29,211 nucleotides of DNA from DATFMH01 sp035267045. GTDB lineage: Bacteria; Bacteroidota; Rhodothermia; Balneolales; DATFMH01. Position 1 is the stretch's first letter. Each line of letters begins with the position of its first letter. Made by a program: the position numbers and the translations under genes. Location: NCBI GenBank assembly GCA_035267045.1, contig DATFMH010000189.1, forward strand, positions 1 through 29,211, written 5' to 3'. Below are positions 8,773 through 16,989 of the stretch, piece by piece. The notes beneath the pieces are model-generated. The model saw nothing but the letters and a program-made list of their open reading frames with translations, was not told the origin of the DNA and ran no database searches.

Positions 8773-9972
8773 ATGAAGAAGTTATTATTACTAATCACAC
8801 TATCTCTTTTTTTCGGACTTAATATTGGTGTACAATCCGTAAAGGCACAGGTAATGCCGGAATTTGAGTTGGCTACCCGGGGCGTTATGTCTCTAAATGG
8901 TCAGATTGCCAATGGTCGCACCAGCAGTGCAACAAACGATTTTTCTGACAGTGGTGTTTTACTCGGACTTCGTGAAAAACTTTACAATGATTATCGCGGC
9001 CGGTTAGTTGTCGGGTTTCAGTTTCCCGATGCGGAATCGAATCTGGGACAAATATATTTCCATCAGGTTTTCGTACAAATGGAAAATCACACCAATACAT
9101 TTTTATTGGGGCGTACAAGGTTATACAGCCGTCTGATTGATTTTCCAACATTACGGGATGACGATGCCCTGGATTTCACCGATGTGCTCAACCCTTTTTC
9201 CAACGGTATTAATTCACAGGACAGCCAGTTTGGCAATATCATCCAATACGGTCATGTATTTAACCAACGGTATTGGATTCGAGCATATGGTGCACATTTT
9301 GCCCAGTCTCCATCCATACTGGGAATACAGGAAACAAATTTCAGTACAAATGGCGGCGGCGGAGTACTGGAATATAGAGTGCCCAACTCGCAAATCTGGA
9401 ATCGACCTGTTTTACAACAATTGGGGTTAGGTGCCAACATCTTTTCTACCCGCCGGATTCCGGGCATCGATAATAAAAACGCACTAACCAGCTTACAGGC
9501 ATCGACAATCATCAATCTAAAAAGAGATCCGGTTAATTTTGTGGATTTGCGTCATCAAACACTTTACAACCTTGGTTTTTCCGGTATACCGCATTTGCAA
9601 AGCTATTTTGATCTCACAAGAGCTAAATCGGTCGCGACCTATACCGCACTCCGGTTTCTTCATAGCAAACTTGAAGTGCCAACATACCAATTATCCCTTG
9701 GTTTCGGATACAAAACATTTATGGATCTGAAGCGTTCCACTAATGAATATCAGTTAGTTGCCAATGGATTTTACCGTATAGGAGAGAATTTCGATGTTGG
9801 ATTACAATACGAGTTCAAACATCTGAATGGTAATTTACAAGCATTAAATGGCGGTCGATCCACCTTGCAAGCTCTAAAACTGGCGGTTATCTTTTCAACC
9901 GATTTTCTATTCAATAAACAATTTGACAGCCGTAATTCATTGTTGAATCTTGAACACGGTTATATAAACTAA
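8773..9972 (+). CDS. Outer-membrane beta-barrel protein linked to the multicopper oxidase
   Basis: A 399-residue protein with a cleavable signal peptide (MKKLLLLITLSLFFG..., likely cut after VKA at residue 25). The rest is rich in alternating polar/aromatic strands typical of outer-membrane barrels, for example RLVVGFQF, YQLSLGFGYKTF and FDVGLQYEFKHL. The family was not recognised. It starts 39 bp after the multicopper oxidase, so the two are probably one operon. The protein may be a porin-like channel or an outer-membrane partner for metal handling, which is inference from the neighbourhood. It does not end in the classical C-terminal Phe. Confidence 0.7.
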   Translation: MKKLLLLITLSLFFGLNIGVQSVKAQVMPEFELATRGVMSLNGQIANGRTSSATNDFSDSGVLLGLREKLYNDYRGRLVVGFQFPDAESNLGQIYFHQVFVQMENHTNTFLLGRTRLYSRLIDFPTLRDDDALDFTDVLNPFSNGINSQDSQFGNIIQYGHVFNQRYWIRAYGAHFAQSPSILGIQETNFSTNGGGGVLEYRVPNSQIWNRPVLQQLGLGANIFSTRRIPGIDNKNALTSLQASTIINLKRDPVNFVDLRHQTLYNLGFSGIPHLQSYFDLTRAKSVATYTALRFLHSKLEVPTYQLSLGFGYKTFMDLKRSTNEYQLVANGFYRIGENFDVGLQYEFKHLNGNLQALNGGRSTLQALKLAVIFSTDFLFNKQFDSRNSLLNLEHGYIN

Positions 9973-10347
9973 CGTGAGTTCAATAATAGGGAGAATATAT
10001 TAAGGGAACAATTTTCCCCCATTAAACAGTGTATAAAAACTGATAATGGTAGTCGTTTGTGGTTGGTAGTTAGTTGGGACAAGAAAATCAACAAACAACG
10101 TACAACTAACCACTAACAAAAAGCTATTAACTTTTTTCTCCTTTTTATTTGATATGATTTACATGCTTAATGTTATATCAAATTCAGGCTAAACTAATTT
10201 TTATCTCCCACAGATAAAAAAACACCCTGGCTTCTGTGAAATATTCATAGGCCGGGGTGTTTCCTTTATTAAATTCCTATATTTTAAATCATTGGTATTT
10301 AAAAATTCAGGAGAGAGTTATTCAATATTTAACTTAACGAACTTAAT
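9973..10347 (+). other. Gene-free region with imperfect inverted repeat and terminator
   Basis: A 375-bp gap with no credible gene. It holds an imperfect inverted repeat with arms rich in GTTAGTTG and CAACTAAC (about 10052-10121), which looks like a low-complexity intergenic repeat, then a strong hairpin terminator (10220-10262), and finally the upstream region of the response-regulator gene. Confidence 0.45.
10220..10262 (+). terminator. Rho-independent terminator
   Basis: The arms AAACACCCTGGC (10220-10231) and GCCGGGGTGTTT (10251-10262) pair over 12 positions with one T-G wobble, around a 19-nt loop. The left arm follows an A run, so the hairpin could also act on the other strand. It ends the oxidase/barrel-protein transcript and separates it from the two-component genes. 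Confidence 0.8.
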
Positions 10348-11082
10348 ATGTGGCTCTTACTGGTAGAAGATGAGAAACAACTGGCCAACTCCATGAAACG
10401 GGGACTTGAGGAAGAAGGCTATGTAGTGGAAGTTAGTTATAACGGTGAAGAAGCCGAAGTCTTGGGTCTTACCAACGATTATGACCTTGTCATTCTGGAT
10501 TGGCGGTTGCCCGGAAAAAATGGTCGTCGAATCCTGGAACGCTGGCGGAAGGAAAATAAGATGTTTCCTGTTTTAATGCTGACGGCGTTAAATGATACGG
10601 ATCATAAGATTCAGGGTCTTGATTCAGGAGCTGACGACTACCTGGGTAAACCCTTTTCATTTGAAGAACTACTAGCCCGGTTACGTGCACTGCTGCGAAG
10701 GAACAAGGAAACTTCATCCGATGCACTGATCAGCAGATATGGTCCCATTCAACTCGATGTCCGTAAACGTCAGGTGCTTTTCTGTGGAGAGGAACTTGTT
10801 TTACGTCCCAAAGAATTTACCCTTTTGGAATTATTACTCGAACATCCGTCTGAAGTGTTCTCCAAAACACAACTGGCCGAGAGAGTCTGGGGGTCTGCTT
10901 ATTATATCAGTGATAATGTTATCGAAGTGACGGTTTCCACACTTCGTCAAAAACTGGCTGATATGGGACAGCAAAAAAGTAAGAAGAATGAAAAGGAACC
11001 GGAAACCTTTATTGAAACGAAACGCGGCGCCGGTTACCGGTTGAATACGTCATTATTAGACAGGATCGAATGTGAAGGATAA
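10348..11082 (+). CDS. OmpR/PhoB-type response regulator, CusR-like
   Basis: DNA-binding response regulator of 244 residues. The receiver domain (about 1-115) has the acidic pair Glu7-Asp8, phospho-acceptor Asp51 in VILDWRLPG, switch Thr79 and Lys101 in LGKPF. The winged-helix domain (about 130-235) includes LRPKEFTLLELLL, the recognition-helix region VIEVTVSTLRQKL, and the RGAGYRL wing. It overlaps the histidine kinase gene by 11 bp, so translation is likely coupled. The placement between copper-type genes supports a CusR/CopR-like metal-responsive role, but the receiver and wing do not show the signal specificity. An insertion of charged residues (KSKKNEKEPE) sits before the wing. Confidence 0.9.
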   Translation: MWLLLVEDEKQLANSMKRGLEEEGYVVEVSYNGEEAEVLGLTNDYDLVILDWRLPGKNGRRILERWRKENKMFPVLMLTALNDTDHKIQGLDSGADDYLGKPFSFEELLARLRALLRRNKETSSDALISRYGPIQLDVRKRQVLFCGEELVLRPKEFTLLELLLEHPSEVFSKTQLAERVWGSAYYISDNVIEVTVSTLRQKLADMGQQKSKKNEKEPETFIETKRGAGYRLNTSLLDRIECEG

Positions 11083-12484
11083 TGTTCCCTTCTTTAACCG
11101 GCTGACTATATCGGTCCGGCTGACCTTATGGTATGGACTCAGCCTTTTTATTATGCTGAGTATTTTCGCTTTTTTCCTGTATGAATCGTTTCATGAAGCC
11201 CTTCATCATGATTACGACCGGCACCTTCAATTCGAGACGGAACAATTACTGCCGCATATCAAAGCTTCACAGGATGCCTTATCTATCGATTTGAGTAATT
11301 ATGGCCGGAATGAAGCATTGACCAGTAAAGGAACTTATGGAACATTCGTACGTCTTTTCCAGAAAAATGGCACGGAGATCTATCATAGTCCGAATATCAA
11401 TCCGGATTCCATGCTTGCTTTTCAACCTCCGAATCAAATACATCAGACTTCTTTAAGCCGTACCTGGCACAAACTCCCGGCCCGAACGCTTTATACGCCC
11501 CTTAAAAATAATGGGGAACTGGCCGGTTGGCTTGAAGTAACCGGCTATGAATGGACGTTACATACCGAATTACAACGATTACGGGATTATATGATCTTCA
11601 TTGTTATCATATGTATCCTGTTTTCAATTGGTGGTGGATATTGGCTGGCTAATCGGGCGTTATCCCCTGTTACTTCATTTATTTATGCCGCCCGTTCGGT
11701 CCGTTTCAGTGAGTTATCCCGTCGTTTGCCGGTAAATCATCAGGTTCAGGATGAATTGACAGAGCTTGCCGATACATTTAATGAGATGCTCGACCGTCTT
11801 GAACGGGGATTTGAACACGAAAAACGATTCACTTCTGACGCTGCTCACGAGTTATTGACTCCATTAGCTTCTATCCTAAACCAAACCGAGATCCTTTTAC
11901 GCAAACAGCGGAGTGTTGAAGAATACCGGGAAGGAATCGAACAATTACACGAACAAACACAGAAAGCGAGTACGATGGTTCAGCTGCTCCTGCAATTATC
12001 ACGTGTGGAAGCAAGCCGTCCGGTACAGATGCACAATGTGGAAATGAGCGAGGTAATCTCATCACAAATTGAGAAGCTGATCGACCGCATCAAAGAGAAA
12101 AAATTGAAGGTAAAATTGGAAGAGGCTGATCCAGGTTATATTAAAATGAATTATTCCCATGCCGAACAAATTGTTTTTAATCTCTTACACAATGCCGTCA
12201 AATATACCCCTGACGGTGGATCTATATCCATTTCGTGGCTTAGAATCGATCATTATGGTGAATTGGTGGTCGAGGACACCGGGATCGGTTTCTCGAAAGA
12301 AACACAAGACCGGATATATGATCGTTTCTATCGTTCTGATGATGCTCCTGTTCAGTCTGAAACCGGGAGTGGACTAGGCCTGTCACTTGTTAAAGCTATT
12401 ATATCTCATTACGGGGGAATAATTACGGCACACAGCGATGGTCCTGGAGAGGGAAGCCGGTTTATAGTAAAAATACCTGTTTGA
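11072..12484 (+). CDS. Sensor histidine kinase, CusS-like
   Basis: Membrane sensor kinase of 470 residues partnered with the overlapping regulator. Segments are TM1 (about 17-36), a periplasmic sensor domain (about 37-171), TM2 (about 172-192), HAMP (about 193-245), HisKA with His259 in HELLTPLAS, and HATPase: N box Asn370/Asn374 in NLLHNAVKYTP, G1 EDTGIGF (401-407), G2 GSGLGLSL (432-439). The start is GTG inside the end of the regulator gene. The H-box reads HELLTP rather than the usual HELRTP. The sensor domain has several His residues (for example 45, 46, 51, 62) that could bind metal, which is inference. It resembles CusS/CopS kinases by architecture; the signal is unproven. Confidence 0.9.
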   Translation: MKDNVPFFNRLTISVRLTLWYGLSLFIMLSIFAFFLYESFHEALHHDYDRHLQFETEQLLPHIKASQDALSIDLSNYGRNEALTSKGTYGTFVRLFQKNGTEIYHSPNINPDSMLAFQPPNQIHQTSLSRTWHKLPARTLYTPLKNNGELAGWLEVTGYEWTLHTELQRLRDYMIFIVIICILFSIGGGYWLANRALSPVTSFIYAARSVRFSELSRRLPVNHQVQDELTELADTFNEMLDRLERGFEHEKRFTSDAAHELLTPLASILNQTEILLRKQRSVEEYREGIEQLHEQTQKASTMVQLLLQLSRVEASRPVQMHNVEMSEVISSQIEKLIDRIKEKKLKVKLEEADPGYIKMNYSHAEQIVFNLLHNAVKYTPDGGSISISWLRIDHYGELVVEDTGIGFSKETQDRIYDRFYRSDDAPVQSETGSGLGLSLVKAIISHYGGIITAHSDGPGEGSRFIVKIPV

Positions 12485-12594
12485 TTGTAGAAAGCAGATG
12501 ACGCGGATGAGACGGATTTTCACTGATTTTTTAACCGCTGGGGCACAGATATAATTAATTTTTCCTTTTCTGTAGTTTTCATAGATGAATGACT
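12485..12594 (+). repeat. Decayed dispersed intergenic repeat before the first palindromic block
   Basis: Just after the kinase stop, GATGACGCGGATGAGACGG and the following TTTTAACCGCTGGGGCACAG resemble the degenerate GCAGATGACGC / ACCGCTGAGGCACAG strings often seen between genes in many bacterial genomes. No gene is present. It fills the gap up to the palindromic block at 12595. Confidence 0.3.
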
Positions 12595-12764
12595 GGACGC
12601 GGAGCGTCCGGCCCCTACGTGAAGGGGCAGAGCCCCATCACGAGATATTTTTTATGACACGAGATATTTTTTATGACACGAGATATCCGAATATCTCATG
12701 ATGCCCCCAAAATATCTCGTGATGCCCCTCTGGGGCTTCACGCTAAATGGGACGCTCCGCGTCC
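12595..12764 (+). repeat. Palindromic repeat block, left of the RAYT gene
   Basis: A 170-bp block framed by the 15-bp arm GGACGCGGAGCGTCC (12595-12609) and its exact reverse complement (12750-12764). Each arm is also a small hairpin (6-bp stem, 3-nt loop). Inside each arm lies a second hairpin, GGGGC-AGA-GCCCC on the left and GCCCC-TCT-GGGGC on the right, followed by ATCACGAGATAT or its complement. The centre has a 19-bp direct repeat, CACGAGATATTTTTTATGA, at 12639-12657 and 12658-12676, with a partial third copy. The block is shared with 13419-13628 across the transposase gene and looks like a REP/MITE-type element. Confidence 0.85.
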
Positions 12765-12802
12765 CTTCACATTATTCAGGATCCTTCCACATTATAATAT
12801 CA

Positions 12803-13333
12803 CTAAACCAAATCAACAGATATCAAACCTTCCATACCTGCATAATTCCTGGCTGAAGAGTAACGCCAATCCTCTGGTTTATCCACATATCCCCGCCTCA
12901 CCGGGTTATTATGTATATATTCAATTTTTTGATATAACATATCATCCCCTATAATCTGTTTTGGATAAAATCCGCGCTCCCAGAATATAAAATCCTGTTT
13001 GAAATCTAATGCGGTATTCATACTGCGTATTTTTTGCAGCCAAAATGTATGATCATCCTGTTTCATCATATCAATTATTTTTCTTGCGGCAAACGATTTA
13101 AAACTCCCAATCTTTTTCGTTAACTGTTCCCCCTGGACTATGGCATGCAAATGATTTTCCATAATCACATAAGCAATGATTGAAATATCGCGCTCTTCTC
13201 TCATGAACATCAGTCCGTTAAGTATTAAACTTGCTGCGGCCGGTATACTTAATATGGGTTGATGATTATGTACCGTTGATGTTATAAAATATGGATATTC
13301 ATTTTCATATATTTGGTATCGGTTATGCCCCAT
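12803..13333 (-). mobile_element. REP-associated tyrosine transposase (RAYT), IS200/IS605-like
   Basis: Single-stranded DNA transposase-like protein of 176 residues in the Y1 HUH family (TnpA-REP group). The HUH motif is His61-Leu-His63 in VIMENHLHAIV. The likely catalytic Tyr139 lies in KIEYIHNNPVRRGYV, followed by the typical PEDWRYSSARNY tail. RAYTs are usually single-copy, domesticated relatives of IS200 transposases that spread short palindromic repeats in the genome rather than themselves. The gene has no terminal inverted repeats of its own but is bracketed by the two palindromic blocks at 12595-12764 and 13419-13628. It begins with ATG and has no obvious ribosome-binding site. Confidence 0.9.
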
Positions 13334-13418
13334 TGTATGGATATAAGTTTTTTGGATTCTTTTATAAAAAGATCATTTATAGAGCCGATACTTACATTTT
13401 GATTTTAATTTTATTACT
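13334..13418 (+). promoter_or_regulatory. Short gap upstream of the RAYT gene
   Basis: This 85-bp AT-rich gap between the transposase start (minus strand) and the right palindromic block is the only room for a promoter. No motif was recognised. Confidence 0.25.
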
Positions 13419-13628
13419 GGACGCGGAGCGTCCGGCCCGGCGTGAAGGGGCAGAGCCCCATCACGAGATATATTATTTTACCTCATCACGAGATATATTA
13501 TTTGCCTAGTCACGTGATATATTATTTACCTCGTCATGAGATATAATATTTACCCCATCATGAGATATAAAAAACATATCTCGTGATACCCCTCTGGGGT
13601 TTCACGTAAACCGGGACGCTCTGCGTCC
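13419..13628 (+). repeat. Palindromic repeat block, right of the RAYT gene
   Basis: Second copy of the block, 210 bp. The left arm GGACGCGGAGCGTCC (13419-13433) is identical to the first block; the right arm (13614-13628) differs from the first block's right arm at one loop base. The 31-bp segment 13441-13471 is identical to 12618-12648. The centre is expanded to about five degenerate 24-25-bp units of type CATCACGAGATATATTATTT, at 13459, 13484, 13508, 13532 and 13556. It lies in the same orientation as the left block. Units differ from each other by a few bases, so the array is not a recent sequencing artefact. Confidence 0.85.
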
Positions 13629-13803
13629 CGTGTTATTTATTAAATTATCCAATCCATCACACCACTTTCATTTCAGCTTGATTTAAGCTTCATTTCTTAC
13701 ATTATATATGGTTAATCATATGCAGTACTTGTAATTAATAAGACTATTATTGCAGTAAATGAAGGTTTAATAAGAAATAATGTAGAAAATAATGTAGAAA
13801 ATT
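13629..13803 (+). other. Upstream region of the CopB ATPase gene
   Basis: AT-rich gap of about 175 bp with no gene. It ends in a perfect 12-bp tandem duplication, AATAATGTAGAA at 13776-13787 and 13788-13799, directly before the ATG at 13804. No Shine-Dalgarno sequence is seen, so translation may rely on an A-rich leader, as is frequent in FCB bacteria. Confidence 0.4.
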
Positions 13804-15819
13804 ATGGATACAGATCATCACCATCATTCATCACATGATACTCATCAACATGATCATAATGGACATGGCGGCCATCATGCCCATATGTTGCAGGATTTTA
13901 AAAAGCGTTTCTGGATATCACTCATTGCAACAATCCCCGTGTTAATACTTTCTCCAATGATTCAGTCATTTCTGGGAGTAAGTGGAGCCATCAGTTTTAC
14001 CGGTGATATTATTGTCTCGTTTGTGATCTCAACATTTATCTATATCTACGGTGGCTGGCCATTCCTGAAAGGGTTGATAGACGAATTAAAACAAAAACAA
14101 CCCGGCATGATGACCCTGATTGCTATTGCTATTACGGTAGCTTATGCCTACAGCGCCGTCGTGGTTTTTGGTGTTGCCGGGCGCGTGTTCTTTTGGGAGC
14201 TGGCAACATTGATCGATATCATGCTGGTGGGACACTGGATAGAAATGCGCTCGGTGATGTCAGCTTCCCGGGCCCTGGAAGAACTGGCACAGATGATGCC
14301 CTCTGAAGCACACCTCATTCGCGATGACGGATCCACTGAGAATGTCCCGATTAGTGAATTAAATGCAGGTGACAAAGTTCTGATTAAACCGGGTGAAAAA
14401 ATACCGGCCGACAGTATTGTCACAGATGGCAAGTCATCCGTAAATGAATCACTCATGACCGGGGAATCACGTCCTGTCAGCAAAGAAACCGGTGATGAAG
14501 TGATCGGTGGAGCAATCAATGGTGAAGGATCGCTTACAGTAGAAGTAAACCGGACCGGTGAAGAATCATTTCTTTCACAGGTAATTGAATTAGTACGCCA
14601 GGCACAGGAAAGTAAATCACGTACGCAGGATCTGGCCAACAGGGCCGCCTTTTGGTTGACCCTAGCGGCTCTTGGTGCGGGAGCTGTCACTTTTCTGGTA
14701 TGGACAGCCTTCACTACCAAAGATTTTGTATTTGCTTTGGAACGAACAGTGACAGTCATGGTTATCACCTGTCCACATGCATTGGGTCTGGCGGTTCCGC
14801 TTGTGGTGGCTGTTTCAACTTCACTGGCCGCCGGTAATGGTTTCCTCATCCGTAATCGTGCGGCTTTCGAGCAGGCAAGAAACCTTAATGCTGTGATCTT
14901 CGACAAGACCGGAACACTCACCCATGGCGAATTTGGTGTAACGGATATCCTTAATTTTTCCGAAGACACGGAAGACAATGAATTATTAAAACTGGCGGCT
15001 TCATTGGAACAAAATTCTGAACACCCTATTGCCAAAGGAATTATTGAAGCGGCCAATGATAAATATAAAGTTGAAGATTTTAATTCCATTACCGGAAAAG
15101 GCGTCACAGGAAAAGTAAATGGCAAAGACCTCAAGGTGGTTAGCCCGGGATATCTGAAGGAAAAAGATATGACTATACCGGGTAAACAATTTGATAAACT
15201 ATCCTCACAAGGTAAGACGATAGTGTTTGTTCTGATAAATGATAAGTTAACCGGGGCCATTGCATTAGGGGACACCATCCGGGATGAGTCTTACCAGGCT
15301 GTAAAACGCCTTAAAAATATGGGGATCCGTTGTATGATGTTAACCGGTGATAACCGACAAACCGCCCAATATGTAGCGGAAGAGCTGGGACTGGATGATT
15401 TCTTTGCTGAAGTCTTGCCCGATCAAAAAGCCGACAAAATCAAAGAAGTGCAAAAACGTGGCTTGATTGTGGGCATGACAGGAGACGGTGTCAATGATGC
15501 TCCCGCCCTGGCGCAGGCGGATGTCGGTATTGCCATCGGCTCCGGTTCTGACGTTGCTGTCGAAACCGGTGATCTCGTATTGACCCGCAACAGCCCGAAT
15601 GATGTTGCCAGTGTGATTGCACTCGCTAAAGCCACATACAATAAAATGGTTCAAAACCTGTGGTGGGCTGCCGGCTACAATATTGTTGCCATCCCATTGG
15701 CTGCCGGTGTGTTATACGATGTGGGGATCGTACTCAGTCCCGCAGTTGGTGCATTGTTAATGTCCCTAAGCACCGTAATTGTAGCCATAAACGCCAGGTT
15801 TTTGAAGATTGAACGGTGA
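13804..15819 (+). CDS. copB: CopB-type P1B-3 copper-exporting P-type ATPase
   Basis: Heavy-metal P-type ATPase of 671 residues. Instead of a CxxC metal-binding domain it has a His-rich tail with 12 His among the first 27 residues. Motifs are TGES (219-222, dephosphorylation), the metal-binding CPH in TM6 (323-325) that marks the P1B-3 (CopB) subgroup, DKTGTLT with phosphorylated Asp367, HP (407-408), and GDGVNDAPAL (560-569). TM7 carries YN and TM8 carries MSLST, which are also CopB-type. CopB enzymes export copper (proposed Cu2+ or Cu+) from the cytoplasm. The gene follows the RAYT repeat region, so it may have its own promoter; it lies between the two-component system and the Met-rich cytochrome. 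Confidence 0.93.
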   Translation: MDTDHHHHSSHDTHQHDHNGHGGHHAHMLQDFKKRFWISLIATIPVLILSPMIQSFLGVSGAISFTGDIIVSFVISTFIYIYGGWPFLKGLIDELKQKQPGMMTLIAIAITVAYAYSAVVVFGVAGRVFFWELATLIDIMLVGHWIEMRSVMSASRALEELAQMMPSEAHLIRDDGSTENVPISELNAGDKVLIKPGEKIPADSIVTDGKSSVNESLMTGESRPVSKETGDEVIGGAINGEGSLTVEVNRTGEESFLSQVIELVRQAQESKSRTQDLANRAAFWLTLAALGAGAVTFLVWTAFTTKDFVFALERTVTVMVITCPHALGLAVPLVVAVSTSLAAGNGFLIRNRAAFEQARNLNAVIFDKTGTLTHGEFGVTDILNFSEDTEDNELLKLAASLEQNSEHPIAKGIIEAANDKYKVEDFNSITGKGVTGKVNGKDLKVVSPGYLKEKDMTIPGKQFDKLSSQGKTIVFVLINDKLTGAIALGDTIRDESYQAVKRLKNMGIRCMMLTGDNRQTAQYVAEELGLDDFFAEVLPDQKADKIKEVQKRGLIVGMTGDGVNDAPALAQADVGIAIGSGSDVAVETGDLVLTRNSPNDVASVIALAKATYNKMVQNLWWAAGYNIVAIPLAAGVLYDVGIVLSPAVGALLMSLSTVIVAINARFLKIER

Positions 15820-15962
15820 TAAATGGTAAAAACATTATTCTTCCTTATCACACTTATAATTAATAACTTAATGCATAGTTAAGGGTAGTCAGTTAATAAA
15901 CTATCTAATATACCTTTATTACGTAACGAAATCCTCAATTCGTCAGGAAGTGAGTTATTATC

Positions 15963-16892
15963 ATGGCACAAATCAGAAATGTAATTCTGTTTATCATTGT
16001 TGCTCTCCTAATGATATCCGCATGTGGCAGGCAGAAGAAACAACCTGCGGTTCAGCAGCAACAACCAAAATGGACATCAAGCTTTGATTCACTCAGGCAG
16101 CAATACAGGTCTATTCATATGGCTTATACACAGGACAGTACCAGAATGTCACCACAGGCACAACAAATGTACGGTCATATGCGAACACTCTGGTCGAATA
16201 TGCAGGGAATGAAAACCGGAATGATGCAAATGATGGGTAATGGAAGAATGATGAATGGCCGGGGCATGATGGGAGGAGACAGGACTGGTCGAGGTATGAT
16301 GGGTATGGGAAGCAGGCCAGGTCAATCCATGATGCGTTTCCGGGAAATGAATCAACAGATGCTATCATACTGCCAGGGAATGCAACAGATTATGACCCAG
16401 GAAAATGATACCCAAATGGCAGCTATGTACGGACAGATGATAAACCGTGCCCGGCGAATGATGTCACAATTGCCACCGGACACATCTTACGTTTCGGGAG
16501 CGCCTGATAAGACAGCAGCCGTTACGGATGGAGCTGATATATTTACGGCTAATTGCAGCAGCTGTCATGGAATGATTGGTGAGGGGATTAATGGTGTGTT
16601 TCCTCCTCTTAACGGCTCTTCCATTGCCAAAGGGGATAAAGAAACACTGGTTAAAATTGTATTAAAAGGATTACAGGGTCCCGTTACCGTGCGTGGAGAA
16701 ACATACAATAACATAATGCCTGCCTTCGGGAGCACGCTTAGTGACGCTCAAATGGCAGCTGTTTTGACATATCTCCGTTCTTTATCCCAAAATAATGCCG
16801 GTGAGATTTCGAGTGACGAAGTAAGTGATATCCGGAATAAGATAAAGACACGTAACCAACCATGGAATGCAAGTGAATTAGGGATTAAATGA
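15963..16892 (+). CDS. Lipoprotein cytochrome c with a Met-rich segment
   Basis: A 309-residue lipoprotein (signal MISAC, lipobox Cys21) combining a Met-rich region and a monohaem cytochrome c domain. Fifteen Met lie within residues 80-124, in GMM and MM clusters resembling methionine-rich Cu(I)-binding motifs. The haem motif CSSCH is at 198-202 and the likely sixth ligand is Met252 in NIMPAFG, as in class I cytochromes c. A weak AGGAAG lies about 12 nt before the ATG. Its place between the copper ATPase and the Spy-like Met-rich protein suggests a role in periplasmic copper binding or in passing electrons to or from copper, which is inference. Four 7-bp GATGCCG repeats follow the stop. Confidence 0.85.
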   Translation: MAQIRNVILFIIVALLMISACGRQKKQPAVQQQQPKWTSSFDSLRQQYRSIHMAYTQDSTRMSPQAQQMYGHMRTLWSNMQGMKTGMMQMMGNGRMMNGRGMMGGDRTGRGMMGMGSRPGQSMMRFREMNQQMLSYCQGMQQIMTQENDTQMAAMYGQMINRARRMMSQLPPDTSYVSGAPDKTAAVTDGADIFTANCSSCHGMIGEGINGVFPPLNGSSIAKGDKETLVKIVLKGLQGPVTVRGETYNNIMPAFGSTLSDAQMAAVLTYLRSLSQNNAGEISSDEVSDIRNKIKTRNQPWNASELGIK

Positions 16893-16918
16893 TGCCGGAT
16901 GCCGGATGCCGGATGCCG
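16891..16918 (+). repeat. Four tandem copies of GATGCCG
   Basis: The 7-bp unit GATGCCG is repeated four times without interruption, overlapping the stop codon of the cytochrome gene. A short perfect tandem like this usually varies in copy number between strains; no function is evident. Confidence 0.8.
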
Positions 16919-16989
16919 GAAAGTAATAAAGAAATATGATTACCTTTAGTCAATGGTGGTTCTTTTATCTTTATGATTAGTAGTTTGAT

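Noticed and set aside
13459..13587. CRISPR-like array in the right palindromic block
   Set aside because: Units are about 24 bp and directly adjacent with no unique spacers, unlike CRISPR repeats; no Cas gene is present.
14148..15278. Long minus-strand frame of about 376 codons inside the CopB gene
   Set aside because: It is antisense to a clear P-type ATPase with all catalytic motifs, is Ser/Thr/Pro-rich and low-complexity, and shows no domain. It is a shadow frame.
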